A stretch of DNA of 64,000 nucleotides from Paragyromitra xinjiangensis. Taxonomy: Eukaryota; Ascomycota; Pezizomycetes; Pezizales; Discinaceae. This document shows, in pieces, positions 45,884-57,487 of this stretch (the first letter of the stretch is position 1; each line of letters starts with the position of its first letter). Made by a program: the position numbers and the translations under genes. The notes below the pieces were generated by a model that did not search any database, had not been told where the DNA came from, and worked only from the letters and a program-made list of their open reading frames with translations. Location: contig JBCAMK010000002.1 of NCBI GenBank assembly GCA_038503065.1, positions 1,860,001 through 1,924,000 on the forward strand, written 5' to 3'.

Positions 45884-47710
45884 GTTCGTAACGTGGGGCG
45901 GTGGTGTGGTGTCTGCGCAGAGCACGGGATAAGTAAGCTTTCAAGATGAGCGGGAGGGGCTTGGTAGCAGATGGAGCGATCCAAGGATATGTTAATGGGA
46001 TGATGTAGATGGAGTGGTTGGAGTGGTAGAAGAGCTGATGGTGGTGCTGGTGGCGATGATAATGGTGGTGATGATGATACTAAACCACGAGTCTCAAAGA
46101 TGAAGTCGAGATCTTGGCGCTCGGAGGGTAACAAGCGGCTATGCAAGTACATACGTACATGTATCTACATACATGCTCACCTGTTACATTTACATTTACA
46201 TACATGTATAATACTGCATTGCATTATCTGGCTTGAATTGCTTGCGTTATGTAGAGAGCTTGAAGCTGACAGAAGGAAACCACCTCCAGGTAATTATCCC
46301 CTTCCCTAAAGGATATTATATGCACCTGCAATACTGTATATCCTTACACGAGATATAGATTAGCCAACACCACTCCCGGGCGTGCTCCCACCTTGTTTGC
46401 GCAGCGAAGCAGACCATGGTACAGTTCTACGAACTGGATGAGCTCAATCCCCAAAATTTTGGATGAAAAGGTGATCGGACGACTAATTTTTTTTAGCAGC
46501 CAGAATATTGGTGCTCACGCGCTAGAGTGTTAGCTCTGGCGGTTGACAGTGCTTAGAGGTAATTGGCTGAAGATTGACGGAAAACTTTTTCGTCCCATGA
46601 AAGGAGCCGAAATCTGTGCCTGGATGCCTTCCTTAGATTCTCACGATTTGAAGGAGTTAAGGATTATCCCGAGATATCTGCGCGTTATGCTGATACACTC
46701 ATCTCCGCTGACCACCTTCGATCGGAGTCACTCCTAAGAGTTGAAACGAAGAAGCCCTAAGCTATATGTGCTTGGCATCGACATACGTATGGGTTTGTAG
46801 GCTTCAAACGGGATATTGGAAGCGGAGAACAGGCCGGATATGGTATGTGTGCTGGAGTTAATGTTTTATGTATCCAGACGTACTCATGCGACTGTATCGT
46901 TCTTTACCTGTTGGCAGGCAGACGTTTTCGATTCGATTGCCGAGCTGTCAGGAATCTCTCCCGAGCGTTATTCCTTTTGAAAAACTTTATCCAGATTTGA
47001 TACCTTGTGACAAGCGGGGTCGAAATAAGTGCTGGAGTAGTACTGCTCAAGTCTGGGCAAGATTCGGTATACCCATGGACGACGTCCAGTTCCCCTGGGA
47101 AAATCTGAGCCAGACTGGCGAGAAGGTCAAAACTGGTAATACCAGATGTATCTGTATTTATTCATTTACGGCGAATATTATCGTGCCCCGACGCAGGCCC
47201 AGCAACGCTAATCTCGAGATTAGACCCACTTCCAATTTAGGGCTACGAGCAACATACATACATGTATGTACCTGACACCCTCTGATAATTTTCCCAGAGA
47301 AATACAGTTCTAGAGGGCATGTTTGTAGATGGCTCCATTGACAAGAGACTGGTTCATCAGAGATTTCTAGACTTGTGTAAGAAGGAGCTCCCAGAACTAA
47401 CTAGAGCAGCAATCCACCAATGAGACAGCGTCGGGCATCCACCCCTGCCAATGCCTACCCCACCACATCCCTGGTCTTGTTGTAGGGGTAATTTGTAAGC
47501 CTTCGGAGTACGAGTGCAGACAAAGAAGTGAACAGAAAGGCAAAGAGAGATACGGTGACCGGTATTTTGCTTGGTGCTCTCGCCGTTGTCCAAACAGGAA
47601 CGTTGACACTTTTAAGCGGGTTCGATTTTAGTGTTTCTGTGGAAGGTGGCGCCTGTTCCTGTTCGGTTTTTTTTCTTCCAACACAGGCGCGATTAGTACG
47701 TACATACATG
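45884..47710. other. Intergenic region upstream of SPF30-like and YAP1
   Basis: Holds the SPF30-like promoter (left) and distal YAP1 upstream DNA. It is rich in TACAT/TATG repeats, with TACATGTA at 46156, 46201, 47259 and 47705. Two + strand frames (46543-46737 and 46868-47275) have ordinary composition, but no homology and no clear splice links. Confidence 0.55.
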
Positions 47711-48683
47711 TACCTATTCACCCCCCACCAACATCTCTTTCTCCGGAGTATTCCCATTGACCATTTACAGCCAGCAGCCGTGCAGGCTCACTATTTAAAT
47801 CACCTTCTATAAAGTAACCTATTAGAATATTGGCGGCAGCAGCCCACATCTGCATAGCGTACGGCTTCCTCCATCAAGTTCCGTTCACATCCGCCTCACC
47901 GTCGCCGTCTTTCACCAGGCGGACTGCCCACAAGCCTTTCCTTCCTTCCCCACCAACTTTCGCACCCTTCCAGACCTCTTCCAGGCCTTTTCTACTGTCG
48001 CATCTCATTGAAGGCGACCACTCCTGGTCTAGATCGCCCCATCTCCCCGTTCAGAGACACACTCTTCCCCTCTCCCACACCCAAAATCCCCCAATCCCCC
48101 CCCAAGGCTTGGTCTCCCTCACACTCTAACCGCCACCATATCCCCCTTCCGTCATCGACTCTCCCTCTCCTTCTCCCTCTCCCTCTTCCCTCTCCCTCAA
48201 ACTCTCGTCGTCTTAAACACAAGTTTAAGCGCACTTCTCTCGCTACTCCACTTCGGGCTTTTGTCTTCCACATCTGAATCCCCAAGTGCTTGCAAATTAT
48301 CTATAATTACATAGTCCAACATTATCCATCACCTTACTTCCCACCGGTTTTTGCCCACAATCGAAGGCTCGATATAACCTTTTTGCAACCAAGCAAGGCT
48401 AGCCAAATACCTAATACCTCTTGGAAAAAGTCACACCAAACTCGATTGCCTCTCTATTCTAGCACAGTAACTGGTCAAACATCGCACTTCCATCGTCACG
48501 ACATTTACTCTGCTTGGTCGACTACGACTTCGGCTTTGGCCTATCCACTTTTTTTCGGTCTTACTTTTACTGAGACTTCTCGGTTGATCACACTAGGAAC
48601 GTCACACCTAACTTTTATATATTTCCAACGCGGCAAGCGCTGCTCGTCCTATATTAACCATCACTGCCTAACGGTGGAAGGAT
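47711..48683 (+). promoter_or_regulatory. Long ATG-free pyrimidine-rich leader/promoter of YAP1
   Basis: No ATG trinucleotide occurs on the + strand for 973 nt before the YAP1 start. The stretch is C/T-rich, with CTCCCT-type repeats at about 48160-48200. A TATTTAAAT box lies near 47792, so transcription could start soon after it and give a leader of several hundred nt free of upstream start codons. The leader length is inferred. Confidence 0.5.
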
Positions 48684-51040
48684 ATGACCACAGCATCATC
48701 AGACGGCCTCTATCTTGATCCCGACCAGCAGGATCTCTTACTTCGTGCACTCCAATCTAACTCTGACTCACGCTTATTCTCAAGCCCTTCTGTCAATCAA
48801 GTCTCCAAGTCTATGACTCAACAAAATTCGCAACACGGTACTCCAGAATCGATGAGCTCGCATTACGGAAGTGGTACTCCACCACCAACGGCGGCTTTGA
48901 ATGGCAGCTTCTCCGATGGCACCCCGCTAATGGGTGGGGATCTGGATTACGCTGATTGGGATAAGGACTTTGAAGCTGATGGGCCTTGGGATTACGATTT
49001 TGATTCCAATATCAATGGTGATAACAGCATGAGCGGAACCGTTTATGCGGATACTCCAGGCTCTATGTCGAATGGTGGCCAGGATGGCGAGAAGAGGAAA
49101 AGTCCACCGGCTAATGATGATGGAAGCCCGAGTTCTGATCCACACGATTCAGAGCCAAAGCGGAGAGGTGGGTTTTTCCCTTCCTGCTCCTTCACCCACT
49201 TCGTCTCTTAAAATTATACAAATTTCGCTTCTTAATATATATACCTGTTTACCCAGTCTATCCAAACCTTTATGGCTATTCACAATTATATCAAATTTCA
49301 TCTATACCTTGCTTTTCTTGCCCAGTGATACTTCATATTCTCATTACCATCGGATTGCCTGTCATGTAAAGGTCTTAACCTTGAGGGCAAATTATGGAGT
49401 TAAGCGGGGTTAAGCGGTGGCCGAGCTCTGCGTACGAAGCAAGCTTCAAGATTTAGACTGACCGTTGAATCTACTCCCAGAATCAGACGGATCAACTGCC
49501 AAGAAGCCTGGACGCAAGCCACTCACATCAGAGCCAACATCAAAACGTAAAGCACAGAACCGAGCCGCTCAACGAGCTTTCCGCGAGCGTAAAGAAAAGC
49601 ATCTTAAAGATCTTGAGCAGAAGGTATCAGATCTGGAGAAAGCATCAGAGTCTGCAAACCATGAGAACAGCCTTCTTCGAGCTCAGGTGGATAGGTTACA
49701 GGTAGAGCTCAAGGATTACAGACGACGATTACATCAAGCCCAAAAAACACCTGCCCTCACGGGTGCCTCGGGCTTATTTGGTTCCAAGAACCCTAGCACA
49801 GGTGGCTTCCAGTTCGAGTTTCCAATGTTTGGTGGTAGTGGTCTTTTCGGCAGGCAAAGCAACATCGACGGTGTGAAGGTCGGTCCTGGCACTCTGTTAG
49901 AAAGATTAAATGCTGGAACGGGCATTTCTTCTCTCGCCAACGATGATAAGAAGAAATTGTCAATTTCGAGTAATGGCAGCAGTGACGACAACTTCTCAAG
50001 TAAGTTGTCACCAAGCACAACAACACCAATATCTCCAAGCATGTTAGATCTATTTGGCGAGTCTATCATCGACTCGGTTAATAAAAGTGCTTCACCAGAT
50101 TATGGCATGAGCAATAACAAAAACACCAACGACAGTTCGCCAAGTGCACAAAATACCCCTCGGCTCAACGGTGGCCGAGACTTTGCTTCGTCACCTTCTG
50201 CATCGTCGGTATCACAACATGGTCCTGGTTCATCATGTGGAACAAGTCCCGAGCCGATGAACTTGAGCAATCCTAGTGACCAGCAAAACACATCCGAGGA
50301 GGGTATGATAACTATAGCATCAAACGGGGATCGATATATCTGCAAGAGTGGACCCTTAGACGGCGAGACTGAAACCACATTTTGTGAAAAACTAGGAATG
50401 GCATGTGGGAATCCTCACAACCCAATCCCGAAGGCCGCACAGCTCAACTCCGGCTCGAACGCTGCCACCCCCAATTCATTAGACTGGTTAACGCAGCAGA
50501 ATGGTGGTAACTTTGACCCGGTGCTGTTCGCCGACTATCGAGATCCAGTCAACGAGATCAACGCAGGAATCAACATGAGTTTCTTTGAAGATGCATTCCC
50601 CCTGTCTACTAGCTTCGTAGATATTGAATCACCGTTTGGGCCGGGCCTTCAACTTGCAGGGAAGAAGGATCTAGTAGGAGAGGCCGATCGAGCAGAAAAT
50701 AACGACGATGATGAGGAGGATGAGGTAGTGCCCGCAGATGATCCGAAGAAGATGTTGAGCTGTAACAAAATATGGTGTGTTTTCATTTTTCATTCCCCAT
50801 CAAGAATCATTGCTTTCAAAAAAAACGTCGTGGTAGCTAAGACTTACTCAAAGGGACGATGATGGTAGGGACCGCATCAGCGCTCATCCGAAATTCGCTA
50901 GCGGCGAGTTAGATATGGACGGCCTGTGCTCAGAACTCAGGAATAAAGCAAAGTGTTCAGAAACCGGGGTTGTCGTTGCGGAAAGCGATGTTCGGGATGT
51001 CTTAACAAAAGTCGGAGTCGGATCAATAGACTTCCATTGA
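48684..51040 (+). CDS. YAP1: AP-1-like bZIP transcription factor Yap1 (oxidative stress response)
   Basis: Redox-controlled activator. In the family, oxidation forms disulfides between two Cys-rich domains, hides a nuclear export signal and keeps the factor in the nucleus. Exons 48684-49167, 49481-50774 and 50869-51040 give 649 residues. The start (SDGLYLDPDQQDLLLRAL) is the usual Yap1 N-terminus. The bZIP at about 180-245 carries KRKAQNRAAQRAFRERKEKH (family NxxAQxxFR) and a Leu zipper. The N-terminal Cys domain is at about 446-475 (YICKSG, FCEKLGMACGN). The C-terminal one has Cys 589, 613 and 622 (SCNKIWDRISAHPKF, GLCSELRNKAKC) around the export signal. The last intron splits Trp 593 within it. 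The first intron is long (313 nt). The ATG is the first in a 973-nt stretch. Confidence 0.96.
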
Positions 51041-52367
51041 GCCTGGGTTTGGATTACTTTTTCTTAGTTGGGGGTGGCTTTTTCTCTTTTCTCCTTTTGG
51101 GTTACTTCGGAGAAGTGGAAAACGTAGGAACGATGGGATGCATGAGGATATGAGGGATTAATTGAGGAAATCAGTGTTGTTGGACGGCAGTGCCGTATCT
51201 CCTCCTTTCTTTGCCTTTTATGCCTTTTTTTCTCTTATTTGGAGTTTTTTTGGCCGCTACTCAGCTGAGTGAGGTTTTGGATATGTATGAGGACACGATT
51301 GGCACGAATCAGTTCTGGGCGCCTTGTTTGAACTTGGCCCAAGGTTAAGATGGAGGAAAGGTGACGTTCATGTATCATACATGGCGTTTGATGCGCATAG
51401 GTTCCTTTTTTTGCTTTTTGCTGTCGGATATTTCAACTGTACTTTTTCGCAATTACCCCACGTTCCTTCTGGTGTTTGCTTTTTTTCTTCTCTTTTTCAG
51501 TTCTTGTCATTGGGGCATGTTTTTGAATTTGGTTTTTATGTCTTCACGTATTCGTTTTCGTCTGGGGTGTTATTTTTTGTGGATCAACTCTTTCTTTTGT
51601 ACTTCTTGCATTCCGTGCAAGGGGTTTGAACCGGAATTATCTAGTTTTTTTTCTTGGGATAGTGAAATCGAAAGTGTTTTGATCTTTCCTTTTTGGCCAA
51701 GTTGCAGAGCATGAAGTCTCCAAGGTACCAACACCAAGGAATAACACGTGGTCGAGATTCGGGCACGGGTCGTTAGCTTCCCGTAAACATGGGTCACTTG
51801 TCTGTTTCTTCCTCAGCCTTGGTTCTAGAGCTAGCCTTACGCCTGGCTTGTCACGTGTCAGGTACATGTAGTTCGTACGAAGGATATTGGTATCAAACTT
51901 TAAGTAGCTCATGAAACACCCATTAATTTTTAAGCTTTAGCTGTGCGTTTAATTCTGGTACGATGCAACTCTAAAAAGTTCATAAATAAAAAGATGGCCT
52001 GTCCATAGGTTATTTCTTTATTTCTTCAGACTAGATAGAGTTGATGGAGAAACCGTCGTTTCCTCGCTTGTTTGCGTGTTCGTTGTCGAGTGACTGGCTG
52101 TGACCTTCCGATTGAGACTACCTTCAAAATTAAAGAATGACGGGAGGTATCTATCTAGCTCCCTAAGTCAAACAAGACTCAGCATGAAGTACATGTAGTT
52201 AATTCGGCTACACCAGTAGTCCAATGCCGGCGATGACATCATAACCCCATTGTATCACCTCATGAGTCTAGAAGCAGCCTGCTTATTTATCCGCGATTCT
52301 AATCACTAAATCTCGAGCCTAGGAGGCATTCACTAAGACAACAAAAGGGAAAGAAAAAAATGAGAAG
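51041..52367. other. YAP1 3' flank to the tRNA gene
   Basis: 1.3 kb. T-rich 3' UTR-like sequence to about 51700, then mixed DNA with TACATGTA at 51863 and 52190, both extended as GTACATGTAGTT. No gene is supported. Confidence 0.6.
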
Positions 52368-52464
52368 AGCCCGATGCGGGGGTCGAACCCGCGACATTGA
52401 GGTATGCCTTCAGAGGATTTAACTCCCTTAAAAGCCACACGCTCTACCACTGAGCTAACCGGGC
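52368..52464 (-). tRNA. tRNA-Lys (anticodon UUU) with a 25-nt intron
   Basis: On the minus strand the acceptor stem GCCCGGT pairs with ATCGGGC. The D arm is GCTC-AGTGGTA-GAGC, the T arm is GCGGG-TTCGACC-CCCGC, and the anticodon loop is CTTTTAA, giving anticodon TTT (Lys). A 25-nt intron sits at the canonical 37/38 position. The anticodon stem TGTGG/CCTCA has one U-U mismatch (29-41). CCA is not encoded. Four T appear to be lacking immediately downstream, but TCTTCT follows. Confidence 0.9.
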
Positions 52465-53002
52465 TGGCTGAGGTTAACACCATTTTGATGAATATGACAT
52501 GTTTGATACGTAACTCTAATTTTGCTACCCAGTGTTCATCCCAGGTCCGTCTATGGAAATAAATGTTGCTAACAAGCCTAGAATGTATACGACCACTGTC
52601 ATGCAGAGGACATAACCTTTTGAGCCCTCAAATGAAATCGAAGAAAAAGAAAATCGTAATTACACCAAGAAGTAGATACTAGAAAGGATACATTGCAAAC
52701 AGAAAATGGGGTATTGAGACTTCCGTAATAGAAGAAATGGAAGAAAGTGAAGGAGGGGAGTTCAAATTAAAAGGAAGATTCATCAAAGAAAATGAAAGAA
52801 ACCCGAATATTCGCTCCCTAGTTATGATAACGAGAAATAGAAACATGAGAACAGGTCATCCCAGCACAAACATTAAGAAGGAAAAAAGGAAAACGTCGTT
52901 TCACTGCTCCTTCCGCCAGAATAAAACTTCCCAGAGACCCTGAAACCTGGTATCCCGTTCCATCGCATTCCTCTTGAAGCACCCAGCTAAGTCGGCTTCA
53001 GT
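52465..53002. other. tRNA upstream region / 3' flank of the coiled-coil gene
   Basis: 538 bp, A-rich. It includes the 5' flank of the tRNA, which is transcribed leftward, and the presumed 3' UTR of the gene at 53003. The 68-codon frame at 52737 is Lys/Arg/Asn-rich and not credible. Confidence 0.55.
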
Positions 53003-56000
53003 CTATGCCTCGAGGGGCTCTAGAACCTGACGTTTCTTGGTCGGAAAGTTTTCAATCGATTTAAGGACCCTACAAACCCACCCCCAACGTTTACCATAAG
53101 AACCTGATCAGCACAACATGACGCCTTGAGAAAAAAACAAACATACCCCGTCTCTTCGCTCTCTGTGTGGTTCTACACACAGAATATGCACAAGGACAGG
53201 GGTGACGAATGGTATACACACCTATTCGTTTCCTTATTCAGATTTTCGCTTTCGTTCTCGAGTTCCGACAGTTGCGCGCGAAGCCCGGTTATCTGCGTAA
53301 AATACTACTTAGCCTCATCTCTTCTTTCAAATAGGATAATCCCACAAAGACTCACATCAGCGGGAGATTGGGTGGCTGACAATTCCTGTAATAGATATTT
53401 GCTTAACTTCGTCCTCTCCATATTCTTCGTCTTCTTCATCCACAGAGGATTCCTCTCCGGTGCTCACCTCTTCCTTCGCTTTCAATGCAAGTTCCTTCTC
53501 GGCAAGCTCGGCTTCGAGAACCTTTTGTCTGGCCGTAGCTTCGTTGGTGATGTTTTTGAGGGCGGCTTCCCTTTCCTGTATGTGTGCTTCGGCAAGGGCC
53601 AGTCTCTCTCTCAGTTCCAGTTCCAGTTTCTCGGCTTCTTTGGCTGACTTTTCGAGCGCTGTTTCCTTTTCCTTGACCAATTTGTTGGCCTTTTCGAGAG
53701 CGGCCTCCTTTTCTTCGGATTCCTTCTTCGCTTTTTCCAGAGACGCTTCCGCTTCTTTGATAAACTCCTCGGTGCTAGAAAACTTAATTATGAACGATTT
53801 CAGGTCGTTCTCAAGTCCATCCTTCTCGTTAATAGCGGCCTCCAACGCAACTTCTTTCTCCTTAGTAGCGGTTTGCAGGGAAGCTAATTCCTCTGCCATC
53901 TCCACAAGGGCAGTTTCCAAGTCCGCTTTAGTCGCCTGTAATTTCTCTTCGGTAGCCTCGAGAGCGGCGTCCTTTTCTTGTTTTTCCTGCTGAAGAGCTT
54001 CCATATCCTTCTTAACGGCAGCGATCGCGGCTTCCTTCTCCTGTTTAAGCGCATCCAGTTCCTTTTCCGCCTCGGCCAGAGCAGCCTCTTTCTCTTTCTG
54101 TGCGACCTCGAGTTCATGAAGAGTCGAGTCGTTGTTCTTGGAACCGGCCTCGGCAGCTGCGAGCTTCTTCTTCAAAGAAGCCACCTGTGCATCAAGTTCC
54201 TCGATCTGGAGGGTATAAACCTGTTCCAAGCTGGTGGTTGCATTGTTGGCGCTCTCATTCATTTCCAGGAGTTGTTTCTCAAAAGCCTCGGCGTCAGTCT
54301 TTGACCTTTCACCCATTTCCAAGAGTTGTTTCTGCAAGTTATCAGTGTTTGATTGCAACAATTCTTTATCAGCCTTGAATGCATCCATATCCGTCTGGAT
54401 CGAAGTGAGCTGATTCAGGAGTTCCTGGTTATTCTTCTTGCCTTCTTCTGCCTCGGACTGTAAAGCCGTGTTGTCAGAAACCTGGGTCTCGAGAGCTTCC
54501 TTGAGTTCTTGAATTTCGGCAGCATTCTCAGTCCTTTCATCAGCGAGTTCTGCCTTCAGTTTTTCAAGCTCAGCCTTCTCCGGAGCGTTTTCGAGAGCAA
54601 CCTGCAGTTCAGACTTGGCTGCCTTCTCCGCGGCGATTTCAGACTCGAGCTGGGCAATAATCGCAGAGTGACTTTCCTGAATCTGAGCAAGGGTATCTTC
54701 TTCAGCTTTCTTCAGTTCCTCGGTAAGCTTCTCGATCTCAAGTCTGTTCTCAGCGATCACAGTTTCAACCTCGGTTTGGTGTCCTTCAGCCGCAGCCTGG
54801 AATTCCTCGAGTAGTTCTTCGTACTTGGCATTCAGAGTGGTATACTTCTCGTCACTGCCAGCAACAAGATTTTTTTCCAAGGTTGCGATTTCGGCTTCAT
54901 GGTTGGTCTTAAGAGATTCAAGAGCAGCAGTGTGTTTCCCTTCAGATTCAACGATTTCCTGCGATAATCATAAACAATGCAGCTCAAAATACGCAGGGAG
55001 ATAATCGAAATCCATACCGCGGCCTTTGCAGCGAGGCTCTCGACACTCTTTTCCAGCTCGGACTTGAATTTAGCCACTTGCTCTTCTTTGTCCTGCAACC
55101 TGGTCAGTATATAGCCCTGCATCTACAAGCCTGAGAGACAAACCGTCAGGTCAGAATTCAGGGTATCCAACGTCTTCTTCAAGACTGCAGACTCAAGTTC
55201 CCTCTTTTCAACCGCCGCCTTCAGCTCTTCATCAGCCTCCTGCTTTGTAACCGTGATGTTTTCCAGCAGCTCTTCGATCTTTTTCTGTGATTCGTCATAT
55301 TTGATCGTCAACGCATTAATCTGTTCCTCATAGAGACCCTTGAGCTGCTCGATTTTGGCTTCCCATTCCTTATGCTTTTCATCGGCACTCCCGGCAGCCT
55401 CTTTCTGGAGCCCCTCCAATTTCTCGTCGAATTGCTTCCGCAGGGTCTCGCTCTCTTCCTTGGAGGCCTCGATCGATTCGGCTGCTCCCTTTTGAGCTGC
55501 CTCGATCAACTCAGCAGCTTCCTTCTTTCCAGCTTCGATCTGCTGCAGAAGTTCTTCCTCCCTAGCTTCAGCAGCTGCTTTAGCCTCCTGAATTTGAGCC
55601 GTCAAGGCACCGGAGCCTTGCTCCAACTGCGCTTGATGCTCTTTGGTGAGAGTCTCGATCTTCTCGTTTGCCTCTTGAGCAATCTTGTCAGCTTTTTCTT
55701 GGGCCTCTTTGATTTTGACATCGTGCTGCGAGTTCAATTCAGCGATCTTATCCTTCAGCTCTTGCTTTGTATCCGAAGAGAGCTTCTCCATCTCTTCCTT
55801 GAGATGCTTGATAACATTGTTGAGACCATCGACTTCGCGGTCGCGGGCATCAAGAGCCTCGTTGGCCTTCTTCTGTGTAGTCACGAAAATTTCGTCCGAT
55901 TCTTCGAGTGTCTTTTTAAGAGCTTTGATTTCATCGGTGTACTTCTTAACAGCGTGTTCAGAATCTGCCGAGCTCCTACTGATTGCCACTTTCTCCGCTG

Positions 56001-57487
56001 CGAGAGCCGCTTCTAGAGCTCCAACAGCTTTGTCGTGCGCCACCCTTTGAGCTTCAAGTGCCTGCTGGAGATCGTCACTTTCGGCTGCAGCTTTCGATTT
56101 AACAGTTTCGACAGCCTATATTGACCCCATCAGTAGAAATTCAACACAATAATATTTTTCAACACCCACCTCTTCGATCTGGTTCGTCAACTTCGTCACT
56201 TCCTCAGCATGCTCACTCTTCAAAGCCTCGATAGTCTTCTCGAAAGTACCGATTTTCTCGAGGAACTCATTCTGCTTCGCCTCGAATTTATGATGCAAGG
56301 ATTCAACTTCCGAAGCATGTGTGACAGCAATAGCATCAGTCGCAGTCTTCACAGACTCCGCAGCAGAATCGACCGCCGCAGCAAGCTCAACATTTTTCTT
56401 CTGCGCAGTCTCGCTCTCGGCCTTCAAAGCAGCAATCTACAGAATCACATCAGAAAAAGCCATAACACGCCAATAAGCGACAAAGAACTCATACCGTCTC
56501 TTCCAAGTTAGCAACCCTCGCCCTAAGCTCCTCCAACTCCTCATCAGCCGCAGCCAACTTAGCAGTAACCGCCTCGAGCTCCGCGATAGTAGACTCGGAA
56601 GAGCTTTCAACAATCTCAACAGCCGTCTCTTCCTTCGCTTTAGCCAGCTCCTCCACGAGCTCCTTATTCTTCTCTTCCAAATCCGCGACCTTGGCCTTTA
56701 AAGTTTCCAGCTCCTTCTCCTTCCCAGCCAACGAAGCTGTCGCGCTGGCAGACCCCACAGACGGCCCCGAGCGGAAACGCGAAACGGCGTTGACAAGAGA
56801 AGATTTAACACCATTCGAAGGAGGCGGCGACTTCCTCACAAGCGGCCTACCGGTAGCAGACGGAGGTCTACCACCAGCAGCGGAGGGCGGTCTCGGCGAA
56901 ACGGCATTCTCACGAAGACTGCTAACAGAGGAACGACCGTTCGAGGAAGGACTAGTCAAAGAAGGACGAGACCGGTGGCTAGTAAGGGTGGCAGAAGCTG
57001 AGGGAGTAGAAGACTTCCTGCTTCCAAGATTACTAATTGACGAAGTGCGACGGTCAGAACTCGGGCTCGTCAACCCGCTAGAAGCTTTCCTGTCCGGGGT
57101 GCGCGTGTTGCTCCCCGACGTAGCACCGATGTTTGAAGTTCTCCTAGAGACCGTAGCAGTAGTGGAGGCTGTTTTAGCTCCCGACCCAGCGGAGAGTCCA
57201 TTACTGGAGAGGTTGCGAGTCCTCGAGGAAGTGGTAGGGTGAACGCCGATAGAACTCCCTGCTGGTCTAGCAGGAGGCTTCTGTAGACCCGTTGCGGACC
57301 TCCTCGTGCCTGGGACGACAGAAGCAGAAGCATTGGTAACTGTCACGCCAGTTGCAGCAGGACGTTTAGCACTTCCGAGGAGAGCAGGTTTCTTTGGGGC
57401 GTGCTCTTCACGGTGAGTCTCTTTGACTGGATCTGCAGATGAGTTTGAGGGAGATTGGACAGCCGAGGAGGCAGCAGAGTCTGCCAT
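53003..57487 (-). CDS. Long coiled-coil protein (1341 residues), family not assigned
   Basis: Nine exons: 57487-56495, 56436-56170, 56115-55144, 55092-55018, 54958-53468, 53385-53356, 53292-53222, 53172-53147 and 53103-53003. Residues 1-250 are Ser/Thr/Arg-rich and disordered (SSISNLGSRKSSTPSASATL, ENAVSPRPPSAAGGRPP). From about 255 to 1290 it is almost continuous heptad coiled coil rich in Glu, Lys, Ala and Leu (KEKELETLKAKVADLEEKNK, KKELDALKQEKE type). The last four exons encode ELSATQSPAD, ITGLRAQLSELENESENL, a basic link, and a folded-looking tail (GKRWGWVCRVLKSIENFP ... LEPLEA). All eight junctions keep frame and coiled-coil register. A tethering, cytoskeletal or organelle-scaffold role is possible but is only inferred. 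Reading through intron 53467-53386 would give an acidic false end. Confidence 0.85.

Noticed and set aside
46543..47275. Two consecutive plus-strand frames (64 and 135 codons) upstream of YAP1
   Set aside because: Composition is ordinary, but the frames differ, the first has no ATG at its start, no convincing intron joins them, and no family is recognisable.
51324..51714. Hydrophobic frames downstream of YAP1 that look like membrane proteins
   Set aside because: Phe/Leu/Ser content follows from T-rich 3' UTR DNA; two frames overlap and neither has a conserved motif.
53357..53467. Acidic C-terminus (ESSVDEEDEEYGEDEV) of the coiled-coil protein
   Set aside because: It is intron sequence: a GTGAGC donor and ATTACAG acceptor remove it and restore a frame that continues through four more exons.
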